From Apodemus sylvaticus (lineage: Eukaryota > Chordata > Mammalia > Rodentia > Muridae): DNA of 64,000 bases. The translations under genes and the position numbers were made by a program. Of this stretch, positions 9,846-20,358 are shown piece after piece (within the stretch, counting starts at the first letter, position 1; each line of letters begins with the position of its first letter). A model generated the notes under the pieces. The model ran no database searches. It saw only the letters and a list, made by a program, of their open reading frames with translations, and had not been told where the DNA came from. The DNA lies in assembly GCF_947179515.1 (NCBI RefSeq), contig NC_067480.1, positions 8,055,501 to 8,119,500 on the forward strand, given 5' to 3'.

Positions 9846-10840
9846 CCATATGCCTCTCAAGGGTTAATAACCTAAAACAAGGAACTTCAAAGACACAAAG
9901 GAACTGCAGACTCAGCAAACTGATAAGAACACAAGAATGCCCGGCCTGCCCGACAAGAAAGCCAGGTAAAGAGGACTTGCACTGGCGCTGGGCCTTGACA
10001 TGACAAAGCACACACCTACAGCTAACACCCCCCCCCCCCCCCGTCCCAAGTGGCTCTTCAGCCCTAGAAAGCCCGTTCTCATCAGAGGATAGTTCTGCTT
10101 CTGTACTGGTCGGTCTGTTTTCTTTCCAGGCTACCCACATCAATCCGGTCCTAACAGCCGCCATGCCTGCTGGCTGGGCAGGGGTTGAAACCCAGGCAAG
10201 CTGGGCAAGGCCTCTCCCGACTGAGCCACATGCAGTGTTGTTGTTTAAAACACATGCTTACAATTAGAAGTGCCAGTAAATTCAGATTACTCCCAAAGAG
10301 CTGTCATTTCTATACAGCAACAAATGAAGTCATCCCAGAGGCTGGAGGAACTGGGCCATACAAAGACCAGAGGGCACGGCCTCTCCGTGTGAAGCCCCAC
10401 GTAGCCTCAGTTTCCTAGTAGAGGAGTCTGCAGAAGGGTTGCCAGCCCCCAATTCTGGCTGTACTTGTTGGGCTCCTGCCCACACAGCTGTAGGATTTTC
10501 TACATGGAGAAAGGAGGCTTCCTCTCTAGAGGGCACCTTTCTTTTCCCAGACTCTGGAACTCCAGTTTTGGAAGCAGAAACAATTGGCTGCTTCTTGAAT
10601 CATCCTTGAATCATCTTTTACCGCATATAGAAAAATGCAGTGCAGAGTAAAGTGAAGTGTTGGGAGGAAGCGATTTGAAGCCTGGGCATTAGAAGGGACA
10701 GGTTAACCCTTTCCTCTCCTCATCCCGGTCTCTGGCCTCTGTTCCTTGCATCTGGAGGTCAGAGTCACTTTATGGTGGGACTACCCAGGGACTTGGAAGT
10801 GCTTCCTTGGGACCACAGCCAACAGCATAAACTGTACGAA
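9846..10840. other. Intergenic sequence upstream of Rab31
   Basis: Mostly unique, with a poly-C run at about 10027-10042. It may hold distal Rab31 promoter elements, but nothing specific can be named. Confidence 0.5.
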
Positions 10841-11040
10841 TGGCTCTTTATGACGCGACGGGTCGTGTGTGCAGGGCAAGTGGCGCCCGACCGGATTCAG
10901 AGCTGATCGCGGTAGAGGAAGGTCTGCCAGCAAGTCGGATGTTGGGTGGTCACCCGACGCCGAAGCCGACCAAGGCCCGGGCGGAGCCGAAGCCCGGCGG
11001 CTAGGCTAGACTAGACGCGTCGGGAGGAGCCGGCCGGCGG

Positions 11041-11046
11041 CACGTG
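11041..11046. promoter_or_regulatory. Rab31: Palindromic E-box CACGTG in the Rab31 promoter
   Basis: Context GGCACGTGACC resembles USF/MITF/TFEB (CLEAR-like) sites, which are frequent in lysosome/endosome genes. The position is about 150 bases above the start codon. Binding is inferred. Confidence 0.5.
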
Positions 11047-11159
11047 ACCGACAGCGGAGGCCGCGGCCCAGAAATAGCCGCCTCGGTGGTTCCGCCCCGC
11101 GCCCGGCGAGAGCCTTGAGAGACGGCTGGACGCAGGCTGGGCGCGGTGCGGCCCGGACG

Positions 11160-11235
11160 ATGCTGCTGAGCCCCGGTCCGGCCCGACATAGAGCACATGA
11201 TGGCGATACGGGAGCTCAAAGTGTGTCTTCTCGGG
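11160..11235 (+). other. Rab31: Upstream ATG/uORF overlapping the Rab31 start out of frame
   Basis: ATG at 11160 with A at -3 and C at +4, 37 bases before the main ATG and so in another frame. No stop occurs before the exon 1 donor, so it would overlap the Rab31 coding start and run into exon 2. Confidence 0.6.
11197..11235 (+). CDS. Rab31: Rab31, first coding exon (5'-partial gene continuing beyond the window)
   Basis: Rab31 (Rab22B) is a Rab5-subfamily GTPase of the trans-Golgi network and endosomes, involved in TGN-to-endosome transport and EGFR trafficking (known). The exon reads MMAIRELKVCLLG and then GTGAGT (11236-11241). This is the Rab31 N-terminus: the paralogue Rab22a begins MALRELKVCLLG, with one Met and Leu for Ile. 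The segment ends with the first glycine of the P-loop (next exon GDTGVGKSS type), so the GTPase motifs G1-G5 and the C-terminal prenylation cysteines lie outside. Two ATGs are adjacent: 11197 (C at -3) and 11200 (A at -3, G at +4). The second has the better context, but the annotated protein starts with two Met. The exon ends on a whole codon. An upstream ATG at 11160 is out of frame. Confidence 0.95.
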
Positions 11236-11559
11236 GTGAGTCCTGGCCCCATCCTACGGGGATCTCGGCTCCTGCGCGCCTTTGTCCCCGCGCTGCCCGC
11301 CTCCCGCGCGCTCCCCCGGGTCCCGCGCGCTCCATCCGGCGCCCGGCACCGGCCGCCGGGTCCCTGATGCTCCCGAGCGCCTCCGATCGCTGCATCTGCC
11401 GCCGCGTTTCTGGCAACCTCGGGGCTCGCCAGGCTGCGGGTCGACAGGGCGGGGTGGAGGGGTGGGAGGTGGGGGGGGGGGTTGTTGACCAGTTGACAGC
11501 GGGTCCTGCAGCCCCTGGGCCCCTAGGGCTCTTGCCTGTGCCACTGGTGGTTCCCTCCC

Positions 11560-12955
11560 CAGGAATGTTTAAGTTACTCTGAGGAGGCACTGGTTTTCCT
11601 CTGCCTCCTGCGGGCTTGGGTAGGGAGTAGTGGTGGCAATTGCTTTATTCTCTCAGAAAACAAACCGACAAACCAACCAATCCTTCCAAGCAAGAGTGGG
11701 AGAACTGGGTTTTTGGCCGGACTGCGAAGCATTAAGAGCAAACTATGTATGAACTGTGTGTCCAGCACACTTTCCGTGCAGTGGATGAAAATGAAGCAGG
11801 ATGAGAAACACCCGCCTCCCATCACCCTTCCTCTTCCAAAATGACTCTTAGTCCCAAGAAATATAAAAAGGAGTCCGAAACAAAGAAAGAAACAGCAGCT
11901 AAGCCCGAGACTGGCGGCCCGACTGACAGACCCTGCCACACTGCTCGTCCCTTGAAAACTGCCCCCAGGGGATTCAGTGTTTGCGGTCACTTCCTTGGGG
12001 CTACCCACATCCAATTCCGGAAGTCTTCCCAAATAAGAGCTGATGTTGAGCGTGTTTTCTGTAGCCTTCTGTAGTCTTTGGCATTAGCACCCGGCACACT
12101 GCCCTTGAAGTTGGCAAATCTTGCCCTGCAAGGAAAAGTATTTCCTAAATAAAAGAGTAGGGCCACATTAATTCTTCCCAAAGAAATGCTAATGAGTCTG
12201 TCAGGATGGATGTGGAGGTGAACACAGGCCATGTTCCTGGATTAGGATAGAATGCACCAGGGGCTTGTAGCTTCATCGAGGCCCTGTCGGATCCATCGAT
12301 GGAAGGAAGTGTTGGGAATTGACCCCCAAACTGCCTTCAGCACTTCCCACTAGTTAGTGGTTAGTGGAGAATCCCAGGGGTTCTGTTCTGACAAAGACCC
12401 TTTCTTCCACTTCAGTGTCAAGCAAGGCCTCCCCAGGGCTCCTCACCCAGGAGACTAGGCAGGATGCTGCCCCTGGAGTTCTCTTTTGAACTTTTGGTGT
12501 CATAGGAGCAAGCTTGTATCTGCGGGGGTGAGGGGTGGTTGTGTGGGGCTGTCCAATAGTCTATCTAGTCCTGGAACCCCACAGGAGAAAGGCCTTTGAA
12601 GATTTTAAAGGGATGGCAGGCCCCAGAGAACAGGAAGCTTTGGTGCGAGGGGCAGGTAGCGCTTAGCCATGGGGAACAAGAAACAGGAAACATTTCTGGC
12701 TCTCAGAGGTGAGTTACACCTCCTCCACGGCAGTCTACCTTGGTGCATGGACACAGTCCCATTGACATCACCTTTAATTTCTAGTTTCAGTGTCTATCTG
12801 GACAGTGATGAGGGTGTCAAGGGCTCAGAACCAGGAGTCAGGAGGCCTGGCCTGAATTCTGCCCCAGGGCCTGGAAGGGCTGAATGAGTGGTTTAATTAT
12901 AGACTGGACACATCACCCCCCTTTTCTTTGAAGGCAGAGAACTGTACTCTATGGT
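11560..12955. other. Rab31 intron 1, proximal unique sequence
   Basis: Nearly free of SINEs, unlike its surroundings. This can mark regulatory sequence near a promoter. No exon recognised. Confidence 0.5.
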
Positions 12956-12961
12956 CTCTTA

Positions 12962-13130
12962 CGGTGTGTGTGTGTGTGTTATGTGTGGTGTGTGTGGTGT
13001 GTATGTGGTGTGTGTATGTGGTGTGTGTATGTGGTGTGTGTGTGGTGTGTATGTGGTGTGTATGTATGTATGTGTGTGGTGTGTATGTGGTGTGTGTGTG
13101 TTGTATGTATGCGTGGTATGTGTGTGTGAC
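12962..13130. repeat. Compound (TG)n / TGTATG microsatellite
   Basis: About 170 bases of TGTGTG interspersed with TATG and GGTG steps. Confidence 0.95.
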
Positions 13131-13134
13131 CATT

Positions 13135-14290
13135 TCCTGCTTGTCTGCGGCACTAGAGAAGCCTGGGTGAGATGAAGTAACTAGAGAAACTCTTCTTTTT
13201 CTCTCCATCCCCACACACAGCAATCTCTATAGGCGTCCTAGAGGCAGTGTGGTACCTTATTTTGATTTTGGCCTTGTTGTGATGGCCCTACAGGTAGGAA
13301 TTTGAACCTGGGGATGGAGGATGGAATTTGTATCAGAGAAAGAAGAAATTTCTGGAAGTTTTGAAACTCTGTTCACATCATGCCATATCAGTGACACCCT
13401 GTTCTGAAGACAGCTACACATTTTAGTGTTACCAAGGTCAGAAGATACTTTATTTCAAAGAGCGAGTGAGCTGGTCCATACTGAGCGCTGGTCCTTAGGC
13501 TCCGGGGCTTCTCTTGGATGATCTTTTTCTGGGCCAGATGTGACAATGCAACAGGGCCATCTCTAGCTACCTGTCTAAGTAAGCCGGCTGTATGAAAGGT
13601 TAAGACGGCCTTTCAGTGAGGTTCATGGCCTTGGTGTACTGTCTGGATCTGAGGGATGCCCTGGGCCTGATGATGGAGCCCATGATGGGGCCCTACGGTC
13701 CTTTTAGGATTTTAGCAGGAATCCTAGGCCCCTGCTGTCATGGTCAGGCCATCTGCTCTGGGTGACGTAGAGCATGTAGCTGACCCTGAGCTTCCCGTTG
13801 TGTTTTAAAGCTATGTCACACAGCCCTGAGCCTCAGTATGATCTAGACCCTGGCGCTTCACCCTCCATTGCCTAGAAGGTGGCAGAGTGTATTTCCCGCA
13901 TAGCAAAGTCTTACCCTCGCCGGAGAGGCTTGGTGGGTAGTCTCTGGGTTTGGGTACTTGCTAGAAGACATGCTGCCTGCTCAAGGTACAGGCTGGTTTT
14001 AGGTTGGATCCCTGTTGTCACTCTTTGCTATAGTCTCAGGCTCCTGGCTTTGGCTTGGAGGTTTTATCTTCTGACAGTTAGGGTCACCGAGACAGGTAAA
14101 GGGAGAACAGACCCGAGGGCATGGTCTCTTCACTTGTCCCTGTGAACCTTACCTAGGACCTGGTGTACCTGGCTCTGTTTCTTTGGATGAGTGCTCCATG
14201 ATGGGGTTAGCCTTGGCCTGTGGGAGATTCTCTGATAGCTTAATGATCTTGCAAAATCAGGGGCTCAAAAAAATCTTAAGATTTTTTTTT
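13135..14290. other. Intronic unique sequence
   Basis: No recognised repeat or exon on the plus strand. On the minus strand, about 13760-13440 ends in AATAAAG, discussed as a possible decayed gene copy. Confidence 0.45.
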
Positions 14291-14314
14291 GGTTTTCCCT
14301 TTTATTTTTATTTT

Positions 14315-14497
14315 TTTTTAAAGATTTAGTTATTCTTATATGTAAGTGCACTGTAGCTGTCTTCTGACACACCAGAAGAGGGTGTTGGATCTCATTATGG
14401 ATGTCTGTGAGCCACCATGTGGTTGCTGGGATTTGAACTCAGGTCCTTAGGAAGAGCAGTCAGTGCTCTTAACCGCTGGCCATCTCTCCAGGCCCCA
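14315..14497 (-). mobile_element. B2 SINE
   Basis: Antisense B2: AAAGATTTAGTTATT tail end, GTAAGTGCACTGTAGCTGTC, and CTGGCCATCTCTCCAGGCCC head. Confidence 0.95.
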
Positions 14498-14511
14498 GTT
14501 TTTTGTTTTTT

Positions 14512-14685
14512 TTTTCAAAGATTTATTTATTATTATGTGTAAGTACATGGTAGCTGTGTTCAGACACATCAGAAGAGGGCGTCAGATCTCATTACAGATG
14601 GTTGTGAGCCACAATATGGTTGCTGGGATTTTGAACTCAGAGCAGTCAGTGCTCTTAACCGCTGAGCCATGTCTCAAGCCCCTGT
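14512..14685 (-). mobile_element. B2 SINE, second tandem antisense copy
   Basis: AAAGATTTATTTATTATTAT through GCTGAGCCATGTCTCAAGCC; directly follows another antisense B2. Confidence 0.94.
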
Positions 14686-14689
14686 TTTT

Positions 14690-15430
14690 TGTTTTCTATC
14701 TGTTATACATGTGTGGGTTTTCTCCTTTTTATGCCACATGGGGACAGTGCAGCCAGCCTTGTGAATGGCCCTGGGGTCAGTGGGCACACTGTGGAAGCTA
14801 GCCATGGAAAGTTAGCATGCTGGACCACACCAGGCAGAGGTCAGTGGCTACCCACTAAGTCTCAGTTTTGCCAGTAGAGTGCCAGGCCACTACCCTATGG
14901 AATCTGAAGTAGTATTGTGAAACAGGATGCTTAGAGACAACACCACCCAACAGACATTTTCAAACAGGGACAAACCAGGGACAAAAACAATATCGCGGCA
15001 GCTGTCTTAACGTCAGAGGTGGAAAGCGTCCCAGTATGCATTTTTAGCACACACAGCCATGTGGTAAGACCAGGAGACAGGGACAGAGAGAAGAGGAGGG
15101 GAGGAGTAGCCTGTTTATTTTGGGCATGTATGCTAAAAAACTGCTTTCTGATGGGATCCCAAAGAGATTTGTGTTTGTGCTTTGGTTGTCTTGACAACAG
15201 TTTAGAGACTTCTGCTACTTCCTTAGCAGCCAAGCAAGTAGTCGGAGCACAGCCGAGGGCTTCTTGGCTTCTTCTGAGGAGTGGTAGAAACCTTTCTCCA
15301 TGGCCTGTGTTAGTATCTACTTGGTGTCTCACCAAAGAGCATGCACACACCCAGGATTTCGTGAGACATGCAGGCCGTGGGAGCGTAGATGTGTCCATGT
15401 GTGCAGGGCTTGTCACAGGGTAGGGCTCGG
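14690..15430. other. Intronic unique sequence
   Basis: No recognised element or exon. Confidence 0.45.
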
Positions 15431-15448
15431 CGATTGAAAAGGGCATTA

Positions 15449-15692
15449 GGACTCATAGTGCACCTCTAAGTCCAACAATCAGAGCCTTGTGATGCCAAGT
15501 GGACTGCTCTGAGACAGATTGAGCTCTCTGATATCGATAGCATCAGATATGGTTCTGTGAATTTGTTGGGAGTTGCTGGGAATTAATGCATATGACCATA
15601 GGTTAGAATAAGCAACTATTTATCTATATGTCTCACTTAACCCCCATTATCTCCCAGTACATCAGGTGACAATTCCAACATGACACTATAAC
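15449..15692. repeat. Direct duplication, copy 1
   Basis: A segment of about 125 bp (GTCCAACAATCAGAGCC to GGAATTAATGCAT) recurs about 1 kb downstream with only a few mismatches. Here it is followed by an extra segment of about 63 bp before the shared CCAGTACATCAGGTGACA-type tail. Confidence 0.85.
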
Positions 15693-15859
15693 TAACTATC
15701 TATCTATCTGTTTGCTTTTTCAATGTAACAAAACACTCACCGCTGGATACTTTGGGAAACAAAGAAGATCTGGTTTATTTTGTTGGTGTCTGTAGAGTTC
15801 CCCCAAACTGTGCCACTGGCCCTCAGACTGAGTCAAATGTTGGAAAGAATGTAGGTGTG

Positions 15860-16257
15860 CTGGCTGGTTTTGTGTGTCAACTTGATACAGGCTGGAGTTA
15901 TCACAGAGAAAGGAGCTTCAGTTGGGGAAGTGCCTCCATGAGATCCAGCTGTGGGGCATTGTCTCAATTAGTGATCAAGGGGGGAGGGCCCCTTGTGGGT
16001 GGAGCCATCCCTGGGCTGGTATTCTTGGGTTCTGTAAGAAAGCAAGCTGAGCAAGCCAGGGGAAGCAAGCCAGTAAGAAACATCCCTCCATGGCCTCTGC
16101 ATCAGCTCCTGCTTCCTGACCTGCTTGAGTTCCAGTCCTGACTTCCTTTAGTGATGAACAGCAATGTGGAAGTGTAAGCTGAATAAACCCTTTCCTCCCC
16201 ATCTTGCTTCTTGGTCATGATGTCTGTGTAGGAATAGAAACCCTGACTAAGACAATA
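15860..16257 (+). mobile_element. Rodent MaLR LTR (MT/ORR1 type)
   Basis: TGCTGGCTGGTTTTGTGTGT, GGTGGAGCCATCCCTGGGCT, AATAAACCCTTTCCTCCCC and AACCCTGACTAAGACA end. Nearly complete, between the two duplicated copies. Confidence 0.88.
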
Positions 16258-16441
16258 GGGATGAGAAATTACAGACGGCAGACATGTGGTATGGCCAGTG
16301 GGAGAGAGGTTGTATTGGAGTCACCGTTCTTCTCTTCTATCAAAGCCTTACAGCAAGGGCTTGCAGAGATCCTTTCTGATCAGAGAGAGTGTCTAGATTC
16401 CCCCTTTCCAGCCTCTGTTGTATCTCCCTTAACCCCCATTA

Positions 16442-16600
16442 GTCCAGCAATCAGAGCCTTGTGATGCCAAGTAGACTGCTCTGAGACAGATTGAGCTCTC
16501 TGATATCGATAGCATCGGATACGGTTCTGTGAATTTGTTGGGAGTTACTGGGAATTAATGCATCCCAGTGCATCGGGCGACAGTTCCAACACCACACCAT
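16442..16600. repeat. Direct duplication, copy 2
   Basis: Near-identical to copy 1 (GTCCAGCAATCAGAGCC to GGAATTAATGCAT) but joined directly to CCCAGTGCATCGGGCGACAG, lacking the 63-bp segment. It is preceded by CTTAACCCCCATTA, the end of that segment. Confidence 0.85.
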
Positions 16601-17080
16601 CAGTATGGGCTCACTTTGTGAGCACACAGCTATCTTGGCTGCCCATGGAGTGACCTCTCTACCATGGATGGGGGCCGGGATTTATCTCACCTGCTCCCTC
16701 GGGTAGAGCAGGGGCAGCACTTTGCCTCAACAGGTTCTCAGGACAGACCTCGGCCAGCAGTCTGCTCTTCCTGTGCCCTCTTGTCTAGGGAGATAACCGG
16801 CAGTCACACACCAGGGTCACACTGCTACTGGCCTCTCTCCTTATCTCTCTGTGCTAGCTCCGTTGTGTCACCGTGATAAAAATAATCCCACCAAAAGCGA
16901 TTTGGGGAAGAAAGGAATTTTTGGGGGACAGGTCAATCTGTTATTGTCTCTTTAAAAAAATATCCAAAATCTCTAATCTGTGTGCTCCTGTAAAATGAAA
17001 AAAAAAGAGAGAAAAGAAATGAAAACTCAAGGCATGAATACTTCTTATCCCCAAATGGAAGAACCAGAATCATATTAACA
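16601..17080. other. Intronic sequence with a probable decayed rodent repeat
   Basis: The TCTTTAAAAAAATATCC / GCTCCTGTAAAAT pattern near 16950-17000 resembles the segment at 18.8-18.9 kb, suggesting a shared unnamed family. Confidence 0.4.
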
Positions 17081-17084
17081 CTAA

Positions 17085-17235
17085 AGCATGCTGTGGTGAC
17101 ACATTCCCTTAACGCTCAGGAGGCAGAGGCAGGTGGATCTCTGTGAATTTGAGGCCAGCCTGGCCTGCATAGTGATGTCCAGGATAGCCAAGGCTATGTA
17201 GAGATACCTTGTCTCAAAAACCAAAACAAACAAAA
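17085..17235 (+). mobile_element. B1 SINE
   Basis: Diverged B1 head, GGAGGCAGAGGCAGGTGGAT and CTTGTCTCAAAAACC tail. Confidence 0.88.
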
Positions 17236-17255
17236 AAGCTAAACCAAAATCCATG

Positions 17256-17410
<155 letters not shown>

Positions 17411-17563
17411 GGCTTTTCAAGACAGGGTTTCTCTGTGTAGCCCTGAATGTCCTGGAACTCACTTTGTAGACCAGACTGGCCTCAAACTCAGAAATCCGCC
17501 TGCCTCTGCCTCCCAAGTGCTGGGATTAAAGATCTGCGCCACCATCACCACCGCCCAGCTCCA
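17411..17563 (-). mobile_element. B1 SINE
   Basis: Antisense B1: AAGACAGGGTTTCTCTGTGT to CACCACCGCCCAGC. Confidence 0.95.
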
Positions 17564-17770
17564 TGTTCTATAGTTCAGAATCTGGAACTTACACATGATC
17601 TCCTGGGCCCAAAAAGGCTTGGGCAACGCTGCTTCTCTGGCCCTGCTGTCTGTTTAGTAAGTAGCTTGTTGTGTACGCTTAGGTTGGCTGCACATTTAAC
17701 CCTTTGCAGTCCTAGGTCATTTTCCCCTGGCCCTGGCAGCTCCAGCATCCTGAGGTTACCATTGTAACTG

Positions 17771-18118
17771 AGGCTGTTGCCTTATATGGTGGTCTGTCTA
17801 TGCTTGGCCCAGGGAGAGGCCCTATTAGGAGGTGTGGCCTTGTTGGAATAGATGTGTTACTGTGGGTGTGGGCTTAAGACCCTCATCCTAGCTGCCTGGA
17901 AGGCAGTGTTCCACCAGCAACCTTCAGATGAAGATCTCTGCTTCATCTGAACTCTCAGCTCCTCCTGCATCATGCCTGCCTGGATGCTGCCATGCTCCCA
18001 CCTTGGATGATAATAGACTGAACCTCTGAACATGTAAGTCAGCCCTAACTAAATGTTGTTCTTTATAAGACTTGCCTCAGTCATGGTGTCTGTTCACAGC
18101 AGTAAAACCCTAAGACAC
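17771..18118 (+). mobile_element. Rodent MaLR LTR (MT/ORR1 type)
   Basis: GGAGGTGTGGCCTTGTTGGA, GCCATGCTCCCACCTTGGAT, TTCACAGCAGTAAAACCCTA and an AAGACA end. Confidence 0.85.
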
Positions 18119-18119
18119 C

Positions 18120-18662
18120 TTACTTTTGATTTCTACTACTGTGATAAAACACCATGACTAAAAGGGGATCGGGGAGGAGAGGGTTAATTTCATCTTATAA
18201 CTCCAGGTCATACTCCATCACTGAGGGAAGTCAGGGCCAGAACCTGGAGGCAGGAACTAAAGCAGAGGCCACAGAGGAGTGCTGCTTACTGGTTTGCCCT
18301 TTAAGCCTTTCTCAGCCTGCTTTCTTATATACCCAGAACCATCTGCCCAGGTTCAATTACTAATCAGGGCAAAACCCCCAAAGTTGCCTATAGGACAATC
18401 TTGTTTTTGTTTTTGTTTTTTGTTTTTTGAGACAGGGTTTCTCTGTGTAGCCCTGGCTGTCCTAGAACTCACTCTGTAGACCAGGCTAGCCTCAAACTCA
18501 GAAATCTGCCTGCCTCTGCTTCCCAAGTGCTGGGATTAAAGGCGTGTGCCACCACCGCCCGGCTCCTATAGGCCAATCTTATGGAGACATTTTCTCAATT
18601 GAGAGTTCCTCTTCCCAAACGACTCTAGCTTGTATCAAATTGACAGAAACTAGCTAGCATGA
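18120..18662 (-). mobile_element. Rodent MaLR LTR, antisense, split by a B1
   Basis: ACTGTGATAAAACACCATGA at one end and TCAAATTGACAGAAACTAGC at the other. A B1 at 18400-18567 interrupts it. Confidence 0.85.
18400..18567 (-). mobile_element. B1 SINE inserted in a MaLR LTR
   Basis: Antisense B1 flanked by CCTATAGGACAATCTT and CCTATAGGCCAATCTT, a target duplication with one mismatch. Confidence 0.93.
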
Positions 18663-18699
18663 CTGACCCTTTGTCAGCCTGGCATGCAAGCATATCACC

Positions 18700-19145
18700 A
18701 TTCCACTAGAGCTGTTTCTTTCTTATTTGTCTCCAAGATGGCACACTAATATTAATATCGCAGTATCGAACACTGAAACCTTTAAAATTACCACAGTCTT
18801 TAAAACATCAAACACTTTAAAAGTTCAGTCTCTTTAAAACATCCAAAGTCTCAAGTCTTTCTAAAATATCCAGTCTCTTTAAAAAAAAGTTTCCCAACTG
18901 TGGGCTCCTATAAAATAAAAAATAACTTACAAACTTTCCTACAATCTCCAAGAGGGATGAGTCATGGCACAGTTATAAGCAAGACAATAAAACCAAAGTC
19001 CAATAGTACAAAGAGTTCAGCTCAGAAGGGCTCCGTTTCTCCAGCTCTGTCATGGACAGCACACACGTAACCTATCTCATGGGCACAGGCTGGTGCTACT
19101 CCAGAGTTACTGCTTGGCGATCATCCCAGGATCTCTGCTGCAGCT
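18700..19145. other. Unnamed rodent repeat-like sequence
   Basis: Short phrase TCTTTAAAACATC recurs several times, followed by GTGGGCTCCTATAAAATAAA. Looks like a decayed ERV or other rodent repeat; not assigned. Confidence 0.4.
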
Positions 19146-19149
19146 CCAG

Positions 19150-19187
19150 TATGATGATGATGGTGATGATGATGGTGATGATGATGA
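19150..19187. repeat. (GAT)n / GGTGAT microsatellite
   Basis: ATGATGATGGTGATGATGAT pattern, followed by a short (TA)n at about 19193-19204. Confidence 0.9.
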
Positions 19188-19239
19188 TTCTATATATATA
19201 TATGTTATTTTTGACTTTTTAAAAATTAAATTTATTCAT

Positions 19240-19432
19240 TCACTTTTTTAAAAAAGATTTCTTTATTTTATGAATGAGTACACTGTAGCTGTCTTCAGAT
19301 GCAGAAGACAGACCCAGAAGAGGGTCCCATTACAGATGGTTGTGACCCACCATGTGGTTGCTGGGAATTGAACTCAGGACCTCTGGAAGAGCAGTCAGTG
19401 CACTTATCCGATGAGCCATCTCTCTAGCCCCT
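19240..19432 (-). mobile_element. B2 SINE
   Basis: Antisense B2: AAAGATTTCTTTATTTTATG to GAGCCATCTCTCTAGCCCC. Confidence 0.95.
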
Positions 19433-20300
19433 TTATTAATTCACTTTACAACCCAACATCAGCCCTTCCTCTCCTCCCAGTACCCACTCATGTAAGTCCT
19501 TCCCCCAATCCCCTTAGAAGGGGAAGTCCTCTCTCTGGCACATGCTCGCCCACTGAGACCAGAAAAGGCTGTCCATTTAGGGGTATGGGAGCCACAGGTA
19601 GGCAGGTAGGCAATAGGTTCAGGGACAGCCCCCCCCCCCAGTTGTTTGGGGGAGCCACATGAAGACCAAGTTACTCATCTGCTACATATATGCAGGGGGC
19701 CTAGGTCCAGCCTGTGCTCACTCTTTGGTTGGTGATTCAGTCTCTGGAACCCCTAAGGGCCCAGGCTGGTTAACTCCGTTGGTTTTTCCATGCCATTCCC
19801 GCCTCTTCCTGTCTCTTAATCTTTCTCCTAACTCTTCCATAAGACGACCAAACTCCATCTGCTGTTTGTGTGTGGGTCTCTACATCTCTTTCCATTGGTT
19901 GCTGGTCGGCGCCTCTCATTGGACAGTTATGATAGGATTATGTCTGCAGGCTTAACAGAGTATCATTAATAGTGTCAAAGATTGGTTCTTGCCAATGGGA
20001 TGGGTCTCAGTTTGGGGCATTCATTGCCTGGCCAGTCCCTTCTTCTCTGATCTGTCTCTGACCCTGCACATCTCTATAGGTAGGACACATTTTGGATCAA
20101 AGACTTTATGGGTGGGTTGATGTCCTTACCCTTTCATTGGGAGTCCTGTGTGGATACAGGAAGTGGCCTCTTTAGGATCAGCATCCCCCACCGCTAGCAA
20201 TCTTAGCTGGAGTCACCCCCAAGCATGTAATTTTAAGGCAAAGGATATTCATGTGCCAGGTCACAGTCTGACCTGCACATAGTTACAGCTACAGTGAAAT
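19433..20300 (-). mobile_element. L1 (rodent type) 3' end, antisense fragment
   Basis: Recognised as the reverse complement of rodent L1 3' sequence: CCACATGAAGACCAAG, GCAGGGGGCCTAGGTCCAGC, AGAGTATCATTAATAGTGTC, GATGGGTCTCAGTTTGGGGC. Small gaps and stops; no intact ORF. Confidence 0.8.
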
Positions 20301-20358
20301 ATATCATCTGTGCTCAGGTACTTCCAGTGGTTGCTACAGCTGTTGTAAAGCATCCAAG
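20301..20358. other. Short unique intronic segment
   Basis: Lies between the L1 fragment and the 25-bp array; nothing recognised. Confidence 0.4.

Larger units (their letters stand above)
10840..11560. promoter_or_regulatory. Rab31: CpG island and promoter of Rab31
   Basis: CpG-dense segment around the first coding exon of Rab31. It lacks an evident TATA box. It contains a palindromic E-box CACGTG at 11041-11046 and GC boxes (for example CCGCCCCGCGCCC near 11092). The transcription start is probably within about 150 bases upstream of 11197, judged only from composition. Confidence 0.85.

Noticed and set aside
11115..11582. 155-codon frame over the Rab31 CpG island
   Set aside because: It runs through the Rab31 exon 1 donor into intron in a different frame; its first true ATG is the uATG at 11160. 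Kept only as a uORF.
12897..13223. His/Thr- or Val/Cys-rich frames over TG repeats (also at 4450, 23386, 23689 and 53147)
   Set aside because: They are products of dinucleotide repeats with no coding support.
19433..20300. Protein-coding gene from the 83- and 98-codon plus-strand frames
   Set aside because: The segment is the reverse complement of an L1 3' end; these frames are antisense to the L1.
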